A stretch of 64,000 nt of DNA from Physella acuta (taxonomy: Eukaryota > Mollusca > Gastropoda > Physidae): NCBI RefSeq assembly GCF_028476545.1, contig NW_026732013.1, positions 620,001 through 684,000 of the forward strand, written 5' to 3'. The notes under the pieces are model-generated. The model was not told the DNA's origin and searched no databases. It saw only the letters and a program-made list of their open reading frames with translations. This document shows positions 47,508-61,200 of this stretch, piece by piece (positions within the stretch are counted from its first letter, which is position 1; the number at the start of each line of letters is the position of its first letter). The position numbers and the translations under genes are program-made.

Positions 47508-48714
47508 AGCGGGCTGAGCGTGTGTCAGTCCTTCCTTCCTTCCTTCCTTCTGTCATCGCTATAGCTTTTGGAACCATAAAAGTAAACATTCGCACCATGC
47601 TTTGCTTTTCAGTGCATCGCAGTGTCTTATTATAAGAAATAGAGTAGGGTTTGTTTATATAGCGGCATAGAGCTATTTTATAATTTCCACTGTTTGTACA
47701 ATTTTGCATAACGTAAAGAGAATATTAAATATACGCACATTGCTAAAACATATTAAAAGGATCAATGTCAAATATAGTTTTTGTTAATATTCCTAGAAAA
47801 AGTGGGTTAGAAAAATCTAATTAAACTGTTTAGTAATTTTGCCAAGGGAGGTATTTTAAAAATAAATTGAACTCACGCTAAAAATGTGAATGCAAAATCT
47901 GCAAGACGGAATAATTGTTGGAATAATACAATTAGCAAAATGTGAATGCAAATTATGCAGACGTGTAAGAGTACATTATTGTTGGAATATTATAATTAGC
48001 ATTGATTGATAAAAGGCTATCTTTTATTTATTTTATTCACTGAATGTAATGTTTACTACTTATACTTTTTTATCAACTATTAAGCACTATTATAGACGCG
48101 TCATCACGTTCATTTGGTGCGCAATGGTTTTAGTTATGAAAGTTTATTGTAATTTTTTTTTAAATTTAAAGTAATGGGAAAAAAATGCGTGAATTGATAA
48201 AGTGATATAATATGGTAGTTAAAACACGGATATTTTAAATACTGCTGGGGGTTTTATAGGAGAGGCGTAGAGAGGGGGGGGGGCAAATGTCCCCGGTTGC
48301 CGACCTAAGGGGGCGCCAAAGTGGGTTGGAAAAAATTTGCGGGGGGGGGGGGGGGGGTGCGGGGAAATTTCAAATCAAAAGTGGTGCAAATCAAAAGTGA
48401 AGGGGGGGGGTGCAAATCGTAAGTTTTTCCCCGGGCGCCGGAAAGAGTCGCTACGCCTCTGTTTTATAGTCATTCACTGTGTCAGACGCGTCCGGCGGCG
48501 CTCGGAAAGGGCGCGATTTGGCGCTACGGGCTAGACTGTGAGCAATATGCCTTTATGATTGCGTTTAAGATGTGTTTATGTTATGAGTGTTGTGTTTGTT
48601 TTTTCGTTTGTGTTTTTTTTTTTGCGTTCGTTTGTGTTGTGTTTAGTTTTTTTCTGTTCCCAAGTTGGTACATTTAAAAAAGATTTACCGTGGCGGAGCA
48701 CGGGATGCAGCTAG
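47497..48714 (+). mobile_element. non-autonomous Helitron-like element, copy 2
   Basis: Same structure as the copy at 46218: AATATAAGCGGGCT near the start, the same CCGTG...CACGG hairpin and CTAG|T end. The exact 5' boundary is obscured by the TA tract (TC not preserved). Carries a complete nested hAT-type MITE at 48260-48461. Confidence 0.68.
48260..48461. mobile_element. hAT-type MITE nested in Helitron-like copy 2
   Basis: 202 bp with GAGAGGCGTAG / CGCTACGCCTCTG ends (first base differs from the CAG consensus). Exact 8-bp target duplication TTTTATAG at 48252-48259 and 48462-48469. The interior is G-rich with GTGCAAATCAAAAGT repeats. Confidence 0.82.
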
Positions 48715-49209
48715 TATATATATAAGACCACTCCTGCAACATTAAAGATTATCAATATCATTGAGCGGGACTAGAAATATCAGATTATATGACGAGTAAA
48801 TATTAAATAGATTTTGAAAAAAAAAACTTTTTAATGTAGAAAAAGCAGTGATATAGGAACGTGTGACACACTATGGAGTTCCAATTAAATCAACTTCACT
48901 TATCCAATAATTATACCTCTACTGGAAAAACCAAGTGATAGGCTACTAAATAACAAATTATCATAAACTTTTTAAGTTGCATATTCCAACCGTAGTGTCT
49001 AGATCTAGATCTAGATCTACTGGTTTTTAGTAAGTTTGTTTTCTTCATACTTTTTGTGTTTATAAAGTTAAATTAAAGTTTTTAGTTAACTGCATGTGCG
49101 TTCCTTGTCGGACATCTTGAATATTCATTATTTACAGACGCCATTAAAGTTTTTCTAAAGAATTGTAGGTCGCTTAAATTTGTGGTAAAGTTCAAAATAA
49201 ATAATAATC
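48715..49209 (+). promoter_or_regulatory. upstream region / 5' UTR of the hnRNP U-like gene
   Basis: The 495 bases before the ATG at 49210 hold the promoter and 5' UTR by position only. An AGATCT hexamer cluster sits at about 48999-49019. I see no clear TATA box; the transcription start cannot be fixed from sequence. Confidence 0.4.
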
Positions 49210-52200
49210 ATGAGTGACATTGATCCAGAAAAACTAAAAGTGGCTGAACTGAGAGATGAATTGAAAGCAAGAGGGCTTGATACCAAAGGCAATAAAGCTG
49301 CACTGGTGGCTCGTCTGAAAGAAGCTCTTGAATCCTCAGCCGGTAGGCTAGAATATTTTAATTTTTAAGTCGTTAGGGTTAGGGCCTAGACGATCCATAT
49401 TTTTTCTCTTACTACAGTTATCTAAACTAGCCTAAATGTAGACTCTTGTTTTACACTCTTTTTTAAATTGTACTTAAAAGTAAAGTATGTTCCTGCACAT
49501 TTGACATTTGTGGGTTAAAATTGTAAAATGCAAGAAGCGAAATGGCCTGGTGGTAAATTCGAGAAGGGTGCGAAAGCTGCCTCTCTGTATTGTTACATTT
49601 TTGTCTCGCATTTTACCCCAAACTGATTAGTATTCTTGGTATAGGCTACTAAATAGCAGATACCTGCATAAATTTTACAACACCGAATTCTATAAATATA
49701 AAGTTCAGGCAGCTGAGCACGCCGTCCGCTAAAATCTGTTCTCTAAATCTGTTCTTGAGTAAATTGTTTTTATCGCCAACCGTGGTAGGATTTATGCCAG
49801 CGGGCTAGAAAACGTAGGCAAGCAATCACAATGTTAGGACATTTTATTTTTAAAAAAGTGACGTTTGCAATATGAAAAACTTAAGGACTAAGGTCGATTC
49901 TAACCTGAAAAAGATACCTATGCACAATGGAGAGAAACTACCGCCTTCATGTTTTCCACGGTACTGCGCATGCATGTGTTTACAACTGCAGAACCCTAAC
50001 CTTATCCCTAACCCTGGCGCAGCTATTAAGGTCACTGCGCATGCGCAGAACTATTGAGTTTCTTTTTTTTTTTTTGATGATTTTAGATACTGATGTCTGA
50101 TAATAGACTCTTCCACAAAATAGGTGTGTTGGGTTGTTAGTAGCATTGTAACCTCGACTAATTTTATGGTTAGAAATTAGGGTTAGGCGTATGGTAGGAC
50201 CAGGGTGAGGGTAGGGACAGGGTTAGCAATTGAAATTAGCCAGCCATGTGTGCATTTAGTTAACTACCAGTAACCTAACACACCTTTTTTAAAGAAGATT
50301 CCATTATTGGACTCCGGTATAAAAATTCCCCCCCCCCCCCCCCCCTTTTTTTTTTCCTCAGAAATATCTTTTTCCGAGTAGACTCTTCGAAAACTTAAAT
50401 GTCAAATGACACTGTTTTCCAGTTATGCTAACCCTGAGTTCGAACTAGGAGCTCCAGGGTTATGAACTTAAGCTGTTGCATTGTTGACTTTACCACACCC
50501 AATGTGTTAGCAAATGAAATATTAGGCATTTTCAATTCGTAGACGGCAGATCCCAAAGGAAATAAACACAGCCTCATTTTCTTACAGTGGGACGTAATTC
50601 CAAACATAATATAGCCTATTAATTTATAAGTAGTAGATTATCTATTACTGGACCTAAATTTGTATATTAGAGTTTATTGGTTATGTATGAAAGGGGTATT
50701 GAAGATTTTTCATGATACCTTTTTAGAATGCGTCATAATTTTAAAACAGTTTACAGAATAGGTGTGTTATGTTGTGAGTAATATTGTAATTCCCAAATAT
50801 TTATATGGTTAGAAATTAATAGGGTTAGGCATATGGTAGGACAAGAGTTAGGGATAGGGTTTGCATTGACATTAGCATGCCATGTGTGTATTTTAGTTAA
50901 CTACCTGTAACCTAGCACCTCTTTTTAAAGAAGATTCTATTATTGTTAAAGTTGGTATTGTTATAATGTAGCCTCTTGCCGCATAGGTATTTCAAGTCCA
51001 ATGAATCTGATGGTCCAGTTTATACCTCACTCAAAATTTGTCGATGATTGAACTACTTCTTTCTATTGTGTCAACTTTAAATACGTCTTTCAAAACATCC
51101 TGAACATTCTCTTGGTTTTTTATCTAAGTCGTATATGCGGTAGTAGGCCTTTCTGAATTATGTTTTATTATCTTTATTAATTCACAGTGACACCGAATGT
51201 TTTTCATATTACTTGGTTAAGGGAAAGTTTATTTAAAGTGATGTCAGCCACAATTCTGATAGCTATGTTTATGCTATGGGCTTACTGATATCTAAACTAA
51301 TCTGAATTCACAGTGACACCTCGACCAAGACTGGATTTGTTTCACTGACAAGAAAATGTGAGCGGGCAATCATAGGAGCAAGGATTTTAGAATTGGCATA
51401 ATTTTAGAATATATATTCTAAAAAAAAATCCACACCCAGATTCTATATCAAAACTTGTAGATACACTTGTTTTGTTTATAACTTTTCTTCTTACAGATTT
51501 TGAGAGAGAAAAAAGAACCAAAAGTGTAAAACAAAAACTCTCTCACAATTTACCGCCTTACTGTTTTTGCATCTTGCATTTTTAATTTACCAATACCCAA
51601 ACTGGATGCACCTACTTCATCCCCAGTGAAAACAGTTACAAACATCCAGATCTAATTTGGTTTTAATAGTTATAAAAATGTTTCGTGCACCTGTTTTTAA
51701 ACATTTTTATTAAAACTTTTCAGTAATAAATAAAGATTAGCAACCAAGATTGTAAAGGGGTTAGGCTCAGGAAGCAGACAGGAAAAAACACTTTAAAATT
51801 GAAATGTATCTTAAATAAAACAAAATAAATATTCTGATATGTAGGCATCATTAAATCTAGCAGGGGTGCCACTTTTTCTGAATATCTCAGATTTCCAAAT
51901 TCGAGAATCATATTTTTTTCCCTATCCGGATTCGCAAGATTTAAGTTTGAAAAATTTCCGGGTTTGCAGTTTAACAAAAAAATTAAGATCGTTTTAAGCT
52001 TGAAAATTTTGGCATTGTAGAAATCTTTTTTTAAACAGTAAATCTTTTCTACCCATTTAAACAAGTGTTTTCTATTAATAGTTCTGTATTATTGATTATA
52101 GTAAGTTACACTACTGCACACTATTTTCATATAGATGACAATGAGGAAGCTACTGTTGGACAAGAAGAGGAAGAAAAACCAATGGAAGAGTCAGAGGATA

Positions 52201-55200
52201 AAGAAGCTGAAGAGCAAGAAGAATCATCTAATGTTACTGAGGTATGCATATTATGTAGATTTGTAGTAATCTAACATTGAGGATGCAATTTGTTAAGTGG
52301 TAGGAATCAAAATCCTCATAATTAAACCACATTTATGCATCACATCCTAAACTTAAAGGGTAAATGATATTTGCTGCTTTATCTTAGGAGGTTCAACCTG
52401 TTGATGAGAGTACAAATGACAATGAAGATCAAACAGAGCAAACAAAAGAAACTGCTGAAACAGAGACCACAGAAAAAGAAGAAGAAAACACTGCAGAAGA
52501 GTCGCATCAGGAAGCAAATGGTGATGGAGATGATGAGCCCCCTGTAGTTCTTGGAGAAGAGTTTAGAACTATTGATGAAACTACACAGGATGATAATGAA
52601 GAAGGTATACTTATATTGTCAGGATAACCCTTTGTGAGTTATAAAAAAAAAAATGATCACAAATTATTAGTTAATAAAAGCTTTTATACAAGGATAGTAA
52701 AAGTAAGAAAATTGGGTCTTATAAAAAAAAAAGCCCCACTGAAAAACATCTGTTGCCTCAAAGGCAGCTCATGTATATATTTGTTTGTCTTGGGTGCCTT
52801 TTTAACAAATTTTTTAATTTTCATATTTCATTAAATTTATTACTCCTTTGTTAAAATCCCACTCATTATGAATTAATCATCTGAAGGTAATACAGACAGA
52901 AAGCGAAAAAGGTCGCGGTCTCGCTCCCCTAGAGATCGCCACAGGAGATCTAGATCTAGATCCAGGGATCGTCATAGGCGTAGTCATTCCAGGGAACGAA
53001 GACATGCTAGACACTCCCCACCACCAAGAAAAGTTGATATGGATGACACAACATGGGAATCACTCACCACTTTTGTCCTTGATCGATGTACGTAATACAT
53101 ATTAAAAATCAATTATCTAGCCTGATCGCTTTAATGTTTAGTTAGATAACTTTATATTGAAAATCTTAATAACAATATTTAAATATTATCTCAAAGATGA
53201 CGCTGACATGAATCTCAGATTTGATGACAACAACATCAAAGCTCACCCACTAACAGTTGATGGTTTCGCTTATATGTGGTCAGGTGTGAGAGCTATGTAT
53301 GGCGTTAAAACTGGGAAAGTTGCTTTTGAAGTGAAGGTACTTGTAATATTAAGTATATAAAGTTGGCAGATTTGATCAAAATTTCTTTTTTTTTTTAAAC
53401 CGGGGTGCCACTTTACAGGATTGGCCTTGAATTCTAATTTACAGATCTATTTTTTTTTTAGCTTTCGAGATTGGTAAACATACAATAAAAGTTTCTGTTT
53501 TTCCAAAACCAAAAAATAAGACACGTAAATTATTTAATTTTTTTTTAAGTTCTTTATACTATCATGGCTCCCAAATCTTTTTACAGCTTTTTTGTAGATG
53601 GTTGAACATCCAATAGCACTGTTGTTTGTTTATAAACTGCAAACTGTTATCCAACCCTCTTATGTCATTAGTTTACCAGCAGAAAACACTAAATTTAGTT
53701 TGGTTTATTGATATTTAAATCTTGAATACAGTAAACATCCTTTAGATAGTTATTTTAAGGCTCCATTTTTCAGGCGTCTAAAACATTTATGGATTTGTCT
53801 CTGACCATTTATTAGTCATATTACTGTCTTGGTGAACAGTGATTTCTATGCCAAAAAGAACTATATGTGACCTCTTAGAGGAATTTACAGTTTAGAGATC
53901 TAAATAATAAGTATATGACATGCATCCTTATTTAAAAGTAATCATATTTATCTCTTGCACATACTAAGGATAACTGTTATAGCATGCAATTTCACTTGTC
54001 TTATGATATAAAATATGAGGAGTTAGTTTTTTAATTAAACATTTTTATTACATGTACTATTAAAGAACTTAGTCTATTAAACGTGCTATAAACTAAAAGT
54101 TTTGAACTGTAATGTATGTATTTCAAATTAATTTAGGGTTTTAAGATTTCATATTTTGGATTCAGTTTATTGAATTTCAGGGTTCGCTTAGTGGCACCCC
54201 TGGACTGTAGACTTTCCTACCTGATTTACTATTTTAAATCTTCAGGACTTACAATAAGCTTATTATTTTGACTGATCTTTTGCATTGCTTATAACAAACT
54301 AAATTTGTAATTTGTTCTAATATTTTAGATATTTAACTGTATTTTACTGCATCTATAATTCCTCAGTTATTTGAGAAATATTGACATTTTTTCTAGGTTC
54401 TTGAAAATTTAAATGTAGAACATTTATCAAGAGACGAACCAAACCCACATGTTCTCCGTGTAGGGTGGTCTGTAAATTCAACTTCTTTAAATCTAGGTAA
54501 GTTCTTAACTCACACCTCTTCATAATGAAGTCTATCATTTACTTTAAATCCCAATACAAATAAATATTGCCTTTAGCCCAAACCACCTCCACTCCCACTT
54601 CTTTTGTCCTTGATGATCATGGCTAATGAGACATGTGACACCCCTTACCTTGTGAATTCAGCCATGTTCAGGTGCTACTATTTAAATATTAAGTGGCTCT
54701 ATCAAGTTTATTAATTTGTAGGTTTAAAAATATTACCTGGGTTAATAAATCTTAAGCATGCATTTTAATTTTTTGTGATAGTCTTAAGTACCCTGGAACT
54801 ACTTTGAAAAATTTGGGGTAATGTCGCTATATAAAATTCATACTTTTTTACAGTGGTCAATTACATCCCAGAGTATTGCACTGGTTTTCAAATAGTTACA
54901 CTCTACAAGCATAACCGGTGTTGTGAATTTTTGAAAATAATTTTATTTGCTAAAAGAATTGCAAATAATTTCTTTGACAAGTAAAATTAAGCTTGTGATA
55001 CTGAAAAGCATTTATCGTACTAAAATTACTTGTGACCTACACATCTAAAGTGAAATAAAATTTTTTATGTAACTATTATTGTTTATGATTTAAATTAATC
55101 AAGTATAATCTGTATAATTTAGGTGAAGAAGAATTATCATATGGTTATGATGGAACTGGTAAATCCTCTACAGCTTGTAATTTTGTGGATTTTGGTCAGA

Positions 55201-58200
55201 CATTTGGACCAGGAGATGTTATTACAGCCTACTTGGTAAAAAAAATTTTCTCTCACGCAATCATGTTTCTTCACCATCTTTAAAGAAATATATTCAATAG
55301 TTACTGATCCTTTTATTTCCTTATGACATACAGGATTTAGAAAGTGATCCAGCTGTCATTTCATATGCGAAAAATGGTGAAGATCTTGGAACCTGCTATG
55401 AAGTTTCTAAAGAATCATTAGGAGACAATGCATTATTTCCACATCTTATGACAAAAAACACTGAATTTGAGTGCAATTTTGGTGCCAGGGTATGTATTTT
55501 CAAAGATAAATTATATTTTTTTTATATTTATACAGTTACATAGAGTTTATTGCTTCAATAATTTTCCAAAATTGTGGTTTCAATAATGATCAGAATTTTT
55601 TAAATTTTTATTTTCCAATAAAGCTCTATTTCTTAAAGGCTCAATTTACTTTTATCCCTACTCCGTGGTCTTTTACTTTTCGTCCCACATTTTATTTAGT
55701 CGTCAGATGATTAGTCCGATTCAAGTTATAAATATTTTGACCTAGATTTAAAGCAGTTTTATAGAGTTTATCAATGTCTAATTATCAGACTTATCAGATT
55801 TTAATTATAGTTTTTATATTTTTAAAAATCTGCCAAAAATATGTTTTCTGGCCAGGCTCTAATAATAGCAAGTGTCAATATTTATTATATCAATGCCTAA
55901 TTATCAGACTTATCAGATTTTAATTATAGGTTTTATATTTTTAAAAATCTGCCTAAAAATATATCTGTTTTCTGGCCAGGCTCTAATAATAGCAAGTGTC
56001 AATATTTATAATTTTAGATGGTTTGTGGAATATTAAATTAAAATTTGTTCTTTGTTTTAAAATTTCATCATCAGGAAGGACCCTACTTTCCTTTGAAAGA
56101 TGAATTCAAATTTTTAGAAGAAGTGGCAGAAGAAGAACGGGTCAGAGGACACAAGCCACCATCTACAAAAGAAGAATGTGAGGTGAGTAGATGTAAAGTA
56201 AAGTGTTAATTTATGATTTAACAAAGATTAGTTACTGTAAAATATAATTTTTTGAATTCTGAATTCTGTTGTTGCTTATTATATAGAATCTGATTCAGCT
56301 AACTTTTGTCAGCTACTTAGATATTTATTGCTTCTTTATAAAAGGTAATCATGATGGTTGGACTACCTGGCGCAGGAAAAACTCACTGGGCTGTAAAGCA
56401 TGTTGAAGAAAATCCTGATAAAAGATACAATCTTCTTGGTACAAATAGCATCATAGATAAGATGAAAGTAGGTATTTTCCTTTCAAAATTTGTAATTAAA
56501 CTAAAATTCTAAATAACACAGACATGCCTACTGTCACATCAAAAGTTAAAGTATTCCGCTAGTTAACAAAAAAATCTTGTTCCATTACACTTATGCAGAA
56601 GTTCCCCTTTTTTGCAAAAAAAAAAATATTTAGAAAGTGAATATGTAGAACTAATTAAAAAGCCTAAAAAAAAAATCCTAATATATAAATCCCCACGTGC
56701 GCACATCTCTCTCTCTCTCTCTCTCTCTGTCTGTCCGCAAAATATTTTCGCCGGACATCACGTCAGAATCGGCAGCGATATATGAAGAACTTTTTACGGA
56801 CTTTTGTTGAAAATAATATGTTAGATGTTTTAAATGTATAACCACAATTTTAGTTAAAGAAGAAAAATAAAAATTAAAGGCGTATTCGAATGTAGAGAAA
56901 CAGTATTATTTATGCAACCGGAAAAGCATTAATATATGTGAAAAAGAACGCATAAAACTGTGACGTTACTATTGCTTATACATTAACTAATGACGTCATC
57001 TGCCGTGTTTAGAATGAAAAGAAATGAACTATTTCATTCAAATTTGATTTAGATCTACGTACACTATGAAATGTATACAATACAATTTTTCCGGCCTAAA
57101 CTCATAAAATTTATTTTATGTATTTGGATTCTAGATCTAGAGATTCTAGATCTAGACTAAATCTAAATCTACGCAATAACTAGATCTAGACTTCTAGACG
57201 TAGACGCTAAGATCTAGATTTAGACTCTTAACTTCTCTAAAATCAATTCCAAAAATAAATTTCTATATTAGGACTAAACTATTTCAAGACTTATTTATTT
57301 TATACAAAATCTTTGTTTGGAACTGGCTAATTTGGGATAAAAAATTAATTTGAAAGAATAGGCATATTCGCGTAAGTTAAGATTTTAAAATACGTGTTTC
57401 ATTCTCCGTATTTTATAAGGTTCCTAAATAGCGGAGATGTTAGTGTACATTAAACCACGCAGGTGGTGCGGGTTCGAGACACAGCAAGTCAACTTGGTTA
57501 ATGTATTATTTTTTATTATGCTCGGGCTAAACTTTAAAAAAAAATTCTTTTAGGGATCTAGATCTAGATTGTCGGGTGTCCGATAGGGCACTTCCCGGCG
57601 CCGCAGGCGCTTCAAATTTGGCATGATCTTGCCTTGGTGCGACAGAACACGGGGGCCGGTTGGCCGAAAAGTCTACGATGTGGGGGTCAAAACTGACCTC
57701 GACTGACCGGTACCTTATATGAGCTATAAATCGAAAAAAAAAATGTCCACGGAGGAACCTCTTCATAACTCTTGAGGTCGTAGACCGACCTTCGGGCGAA
57801 TTAATTAAGCATTCAAATTCTCAATGTTTTCGAAAGCCTAAGCTAAGCTGGGCAGCATGCCTAGTTGAAAAGAAAGAGCGTGGAAAAACTTATTTCCCTT
57901 TACTTCGATTCAGTTTCCTTGTTTACTTAAAATATGTAGAATATAAAATGTGGAAAAGTTAGCTGCTGATCACATTTCTAGATCCATTCAAGAATCTAAA
58001 TAATCAAGACCTATCTATCTAAGTAGGCCTTAATTCTTAACAATTACATTGTTTCAGCAATTGTTTTTTATATGGCCTAGTACGTAGCAAGGCAAGAATT
58101 ATCTAAAACATTCTAAGATAGCATTAACTACAGTTAAATCAAATCAGTATTGTTAAAGTTATGGTTTTATTGGGGGGGGGGGTTGAAAAAATGTAAGCTG

Positions 58201-61200
58201 ACATTAAGCAGTATCAAGATGTAGTTAAGAGACTAGCTATAAAGAAAACTATAGGCCTACTATATAGACTATTATTTTAATTATTTATTCTTGGCTTAGC
58301 AAAGTAGCGTCACACATATTCCTTTTTGGCTTCAGATTCCTCTTTTTGATATGACTGTTCCTACTTTTGGTCACCAGATAATATCAAGACGGGTAGGGCT
58401 TTCAAGGGGCCATTCAGAATAGTAAAAATTGTGTGCAGTGTTATTGAAACACAATTATATTATATGGTTTTGGATGTGTTTATACTTTATATTTTGGGTA
58501 AAAAAAAGTTGTGGGAAAAGCCAAAACAATGTTTTTTTTTCTTTTGGCTTTACTACTACTAGTTCATTTACTACCACTACTTCATGGTTACATCAAAAGT
58601 TTATAATATAACCAATAATGCACTCAAATGATAGGTTTTTTTTGTTGTTTTTTTTTAATTGTATTGCAACACTAAAAAGCACGGTAGAAGTACCCTTTGA
58701 GAACCCAAAATTTATGATATTTAATTAAAAGTAATGTAAGCCACATACATTGGTTCTATGGGGGTTGCATTCAAGCAGTTGCATTCAGTTCAGTTTAAGA
58801 TACATCCACAGAAAATGTCAAGCTTATCAGTCAAAAATTGTGAAAAATTTATTCAAAATAGAATATTAGGCATAACTACATTTTCTGATAAAACACACAG
58901 AAAAAAAGTGATTTTGTGTATATTATGCGTTTGCATAGCTCTATACATTTTGTGCCTACAACCCCCCTCAAAATTGCAGTTGAACTTTTTTTTAAACATT
59001 GATATTTTTCCAAAATCTTGTCTGAACTCTGAATAGAGTATTTTAATCAATTCCTATTACAATTTATTAAAACAGTTTTCTAATACGCAAAATAACATCT
59101 AAAATTTTGTTTTCTAACACGCAAAATGTCTAAAATTTGTTTTCTAACACTGCTTTTTGATAATGCAATAGTGTGATATCACACCATCACAAAATTACGG
59201 ACCCCCTTACAAGTGTGACGTCATTTATGGAAGACCCCCCAAGGTGTTACAATAAAGTAAAAGTAGATAAAGTCAGGGGTGCCACTTTTCCGGGATATCC
59301 CGGATTTCCGGATTCGAGAATCATATTTTTTTTCCTTTCCGGATTCGCAAGATTTGAGTTTGAAAATTTCCGGGTTTGCATTTTAAAAAAAAAATTAGAT
59401 CGTTTTAAGCTTGAAAATTTTGGCATTGTAAAAATCGTTTTTATCGTCAACACTCCCGCTAATGGCCTTTTCCGAAAAAAATGAATAGTAAATGGCGTCA
59501 GCAACAATCTCACGTGTGCGCCAAGGACCAAATACAAATCGGCTGTATCAGACGGGTGAGGCTGTAGACGAAACTTTTTGATGTCATTCGTGGTGTGGTT
59601 GTCTGGCTATTTATGACGATATGGATTGGGGGTAAAACTCGCATTACTTACGTGAAGTCATCAATGGGATACCGCTAGGCTGTGTAATAAAAACAACTAA
59701 AGCCTACAAGTACTAGATCAAGCTCACTAGCATCGCCGATGGTCTTTAAAAAAAAAAACCGAAAGATTTTGCTCCGATCAAAAAAAAAAATATTTTTTTT
59801 TTTGTATTTGGTATTACCAAAAGAAAAGAAAAAAAAAACTATTTGAAGGACTATTTTATGTATTTTTACCACCTCTTACCCGCTTCTTCAAGGTCGCGCT
59901 GACCATAAGACCTACGTCACGAGACCACGCAAACACAGTCTGAGTCGTGTCTCTCGGTCAAGGCAGTTCTACAAGTACAAGCGCTGTTTAATTTTAACGT
60001 GGTTATTTTTAATAAGGGCCTACTTCTAGATTCAAGAAAAAAAAAAAACTAGAACTGCATCGTTTTATATCATTAAACAAAATATGTAGGCCTGCTATAA
60101 TTTAGTTACACAATCTAGCAGGGTCTACATCTAATTGTTTTTTTTTACTTTGGTAAAACGTCATTGAAATGTTTAAAAAACCTTGAAGTACCGTGTCTGA
60201 GAAAATAGCCGCTATCACTGCCCCCTCCCAACCGCTTGTAAAAAAAAAATCAGCTTTTCACTTAGTCGGGCGGCTACATCTCTGACATGAGTATTACTAG
60301 CGTAGTTACTTGTGAAATTGTTTAAAAAAAACAACTTATTTCTGTTATTCCGCGATATGGACTTAAAACTTCCACGATATTTCTTCACGTCATCATGTAT
60401 ATCAATGGTGGGGGCGTTGGGGTCGTTCATAAATGACGTCACACTCGTAAGGGGAGGGGGTTTCGTAATTTTGTCATGAGGGGGAGGGGTTCAGATGGTG
60501 TGACATCACACTTTTGCATTATCCAAAAGCTATGTTAGAAAACGAATTTTAGCCGTTATTTCGCGTTTTAGAATATTGTTTCAATAAAGTGTAATAGGAA
60601 TTGATTAAAATACTCTATGTTGACAGAGGTCAGACAAGATTTTTGGAAAATATCGTATTTTAAGAAAAATTCGACTGCAATTTTTAGGGGTGGGGGGGGG
60701 TGTAGGCTGAGGTGTGACGTCATTTTAGAGGGCGGGGTCTGGCTTTTTGTGACAGATATGTGACCGAGGGGAGGTGGGAGGTAAAAATCGTCAAAAAAGC
60801 GTGACATCATTTATGGATGACCCCATTGGTGGTTGATTGGGAAAACAGGGTTTTAGGTTTTTGTTGTGGCTGTTAATAATTAAAGCCTTGAATAGCTACA
60901 GTAAGTCAACCCTGTATTTTAATACAGTGACAATCTTATTAGGGGTCTGCATATAGTGCGCTTATTATTCAATAACAAGACATAGAGGTTAGCAATTGGC
61001 TGACTACACACTTTAACTCAAGCTAGGAAGTTCTCAAAAATTAAATACAGTAATGTTATAAAAGCTGGCTTTGAGGGGGGGGGGGGGGGGAGTTCTACAA
61101 TAGCACATTATGGGGTAGGCCTAGAGATGGGTGGGACTAACATTGTAAACTAATTTTGTTGTAAGCACAATCCTTTAAAGATTAATTTTTATTTCAAGTT

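Noticed and set aside
57440-57500. tRNA-like segment with GGGTTCGAGAC
   Set aside because: No matching box A, acceptor stem or cloverleaf could be drawn; possibly an old SINE scrap.
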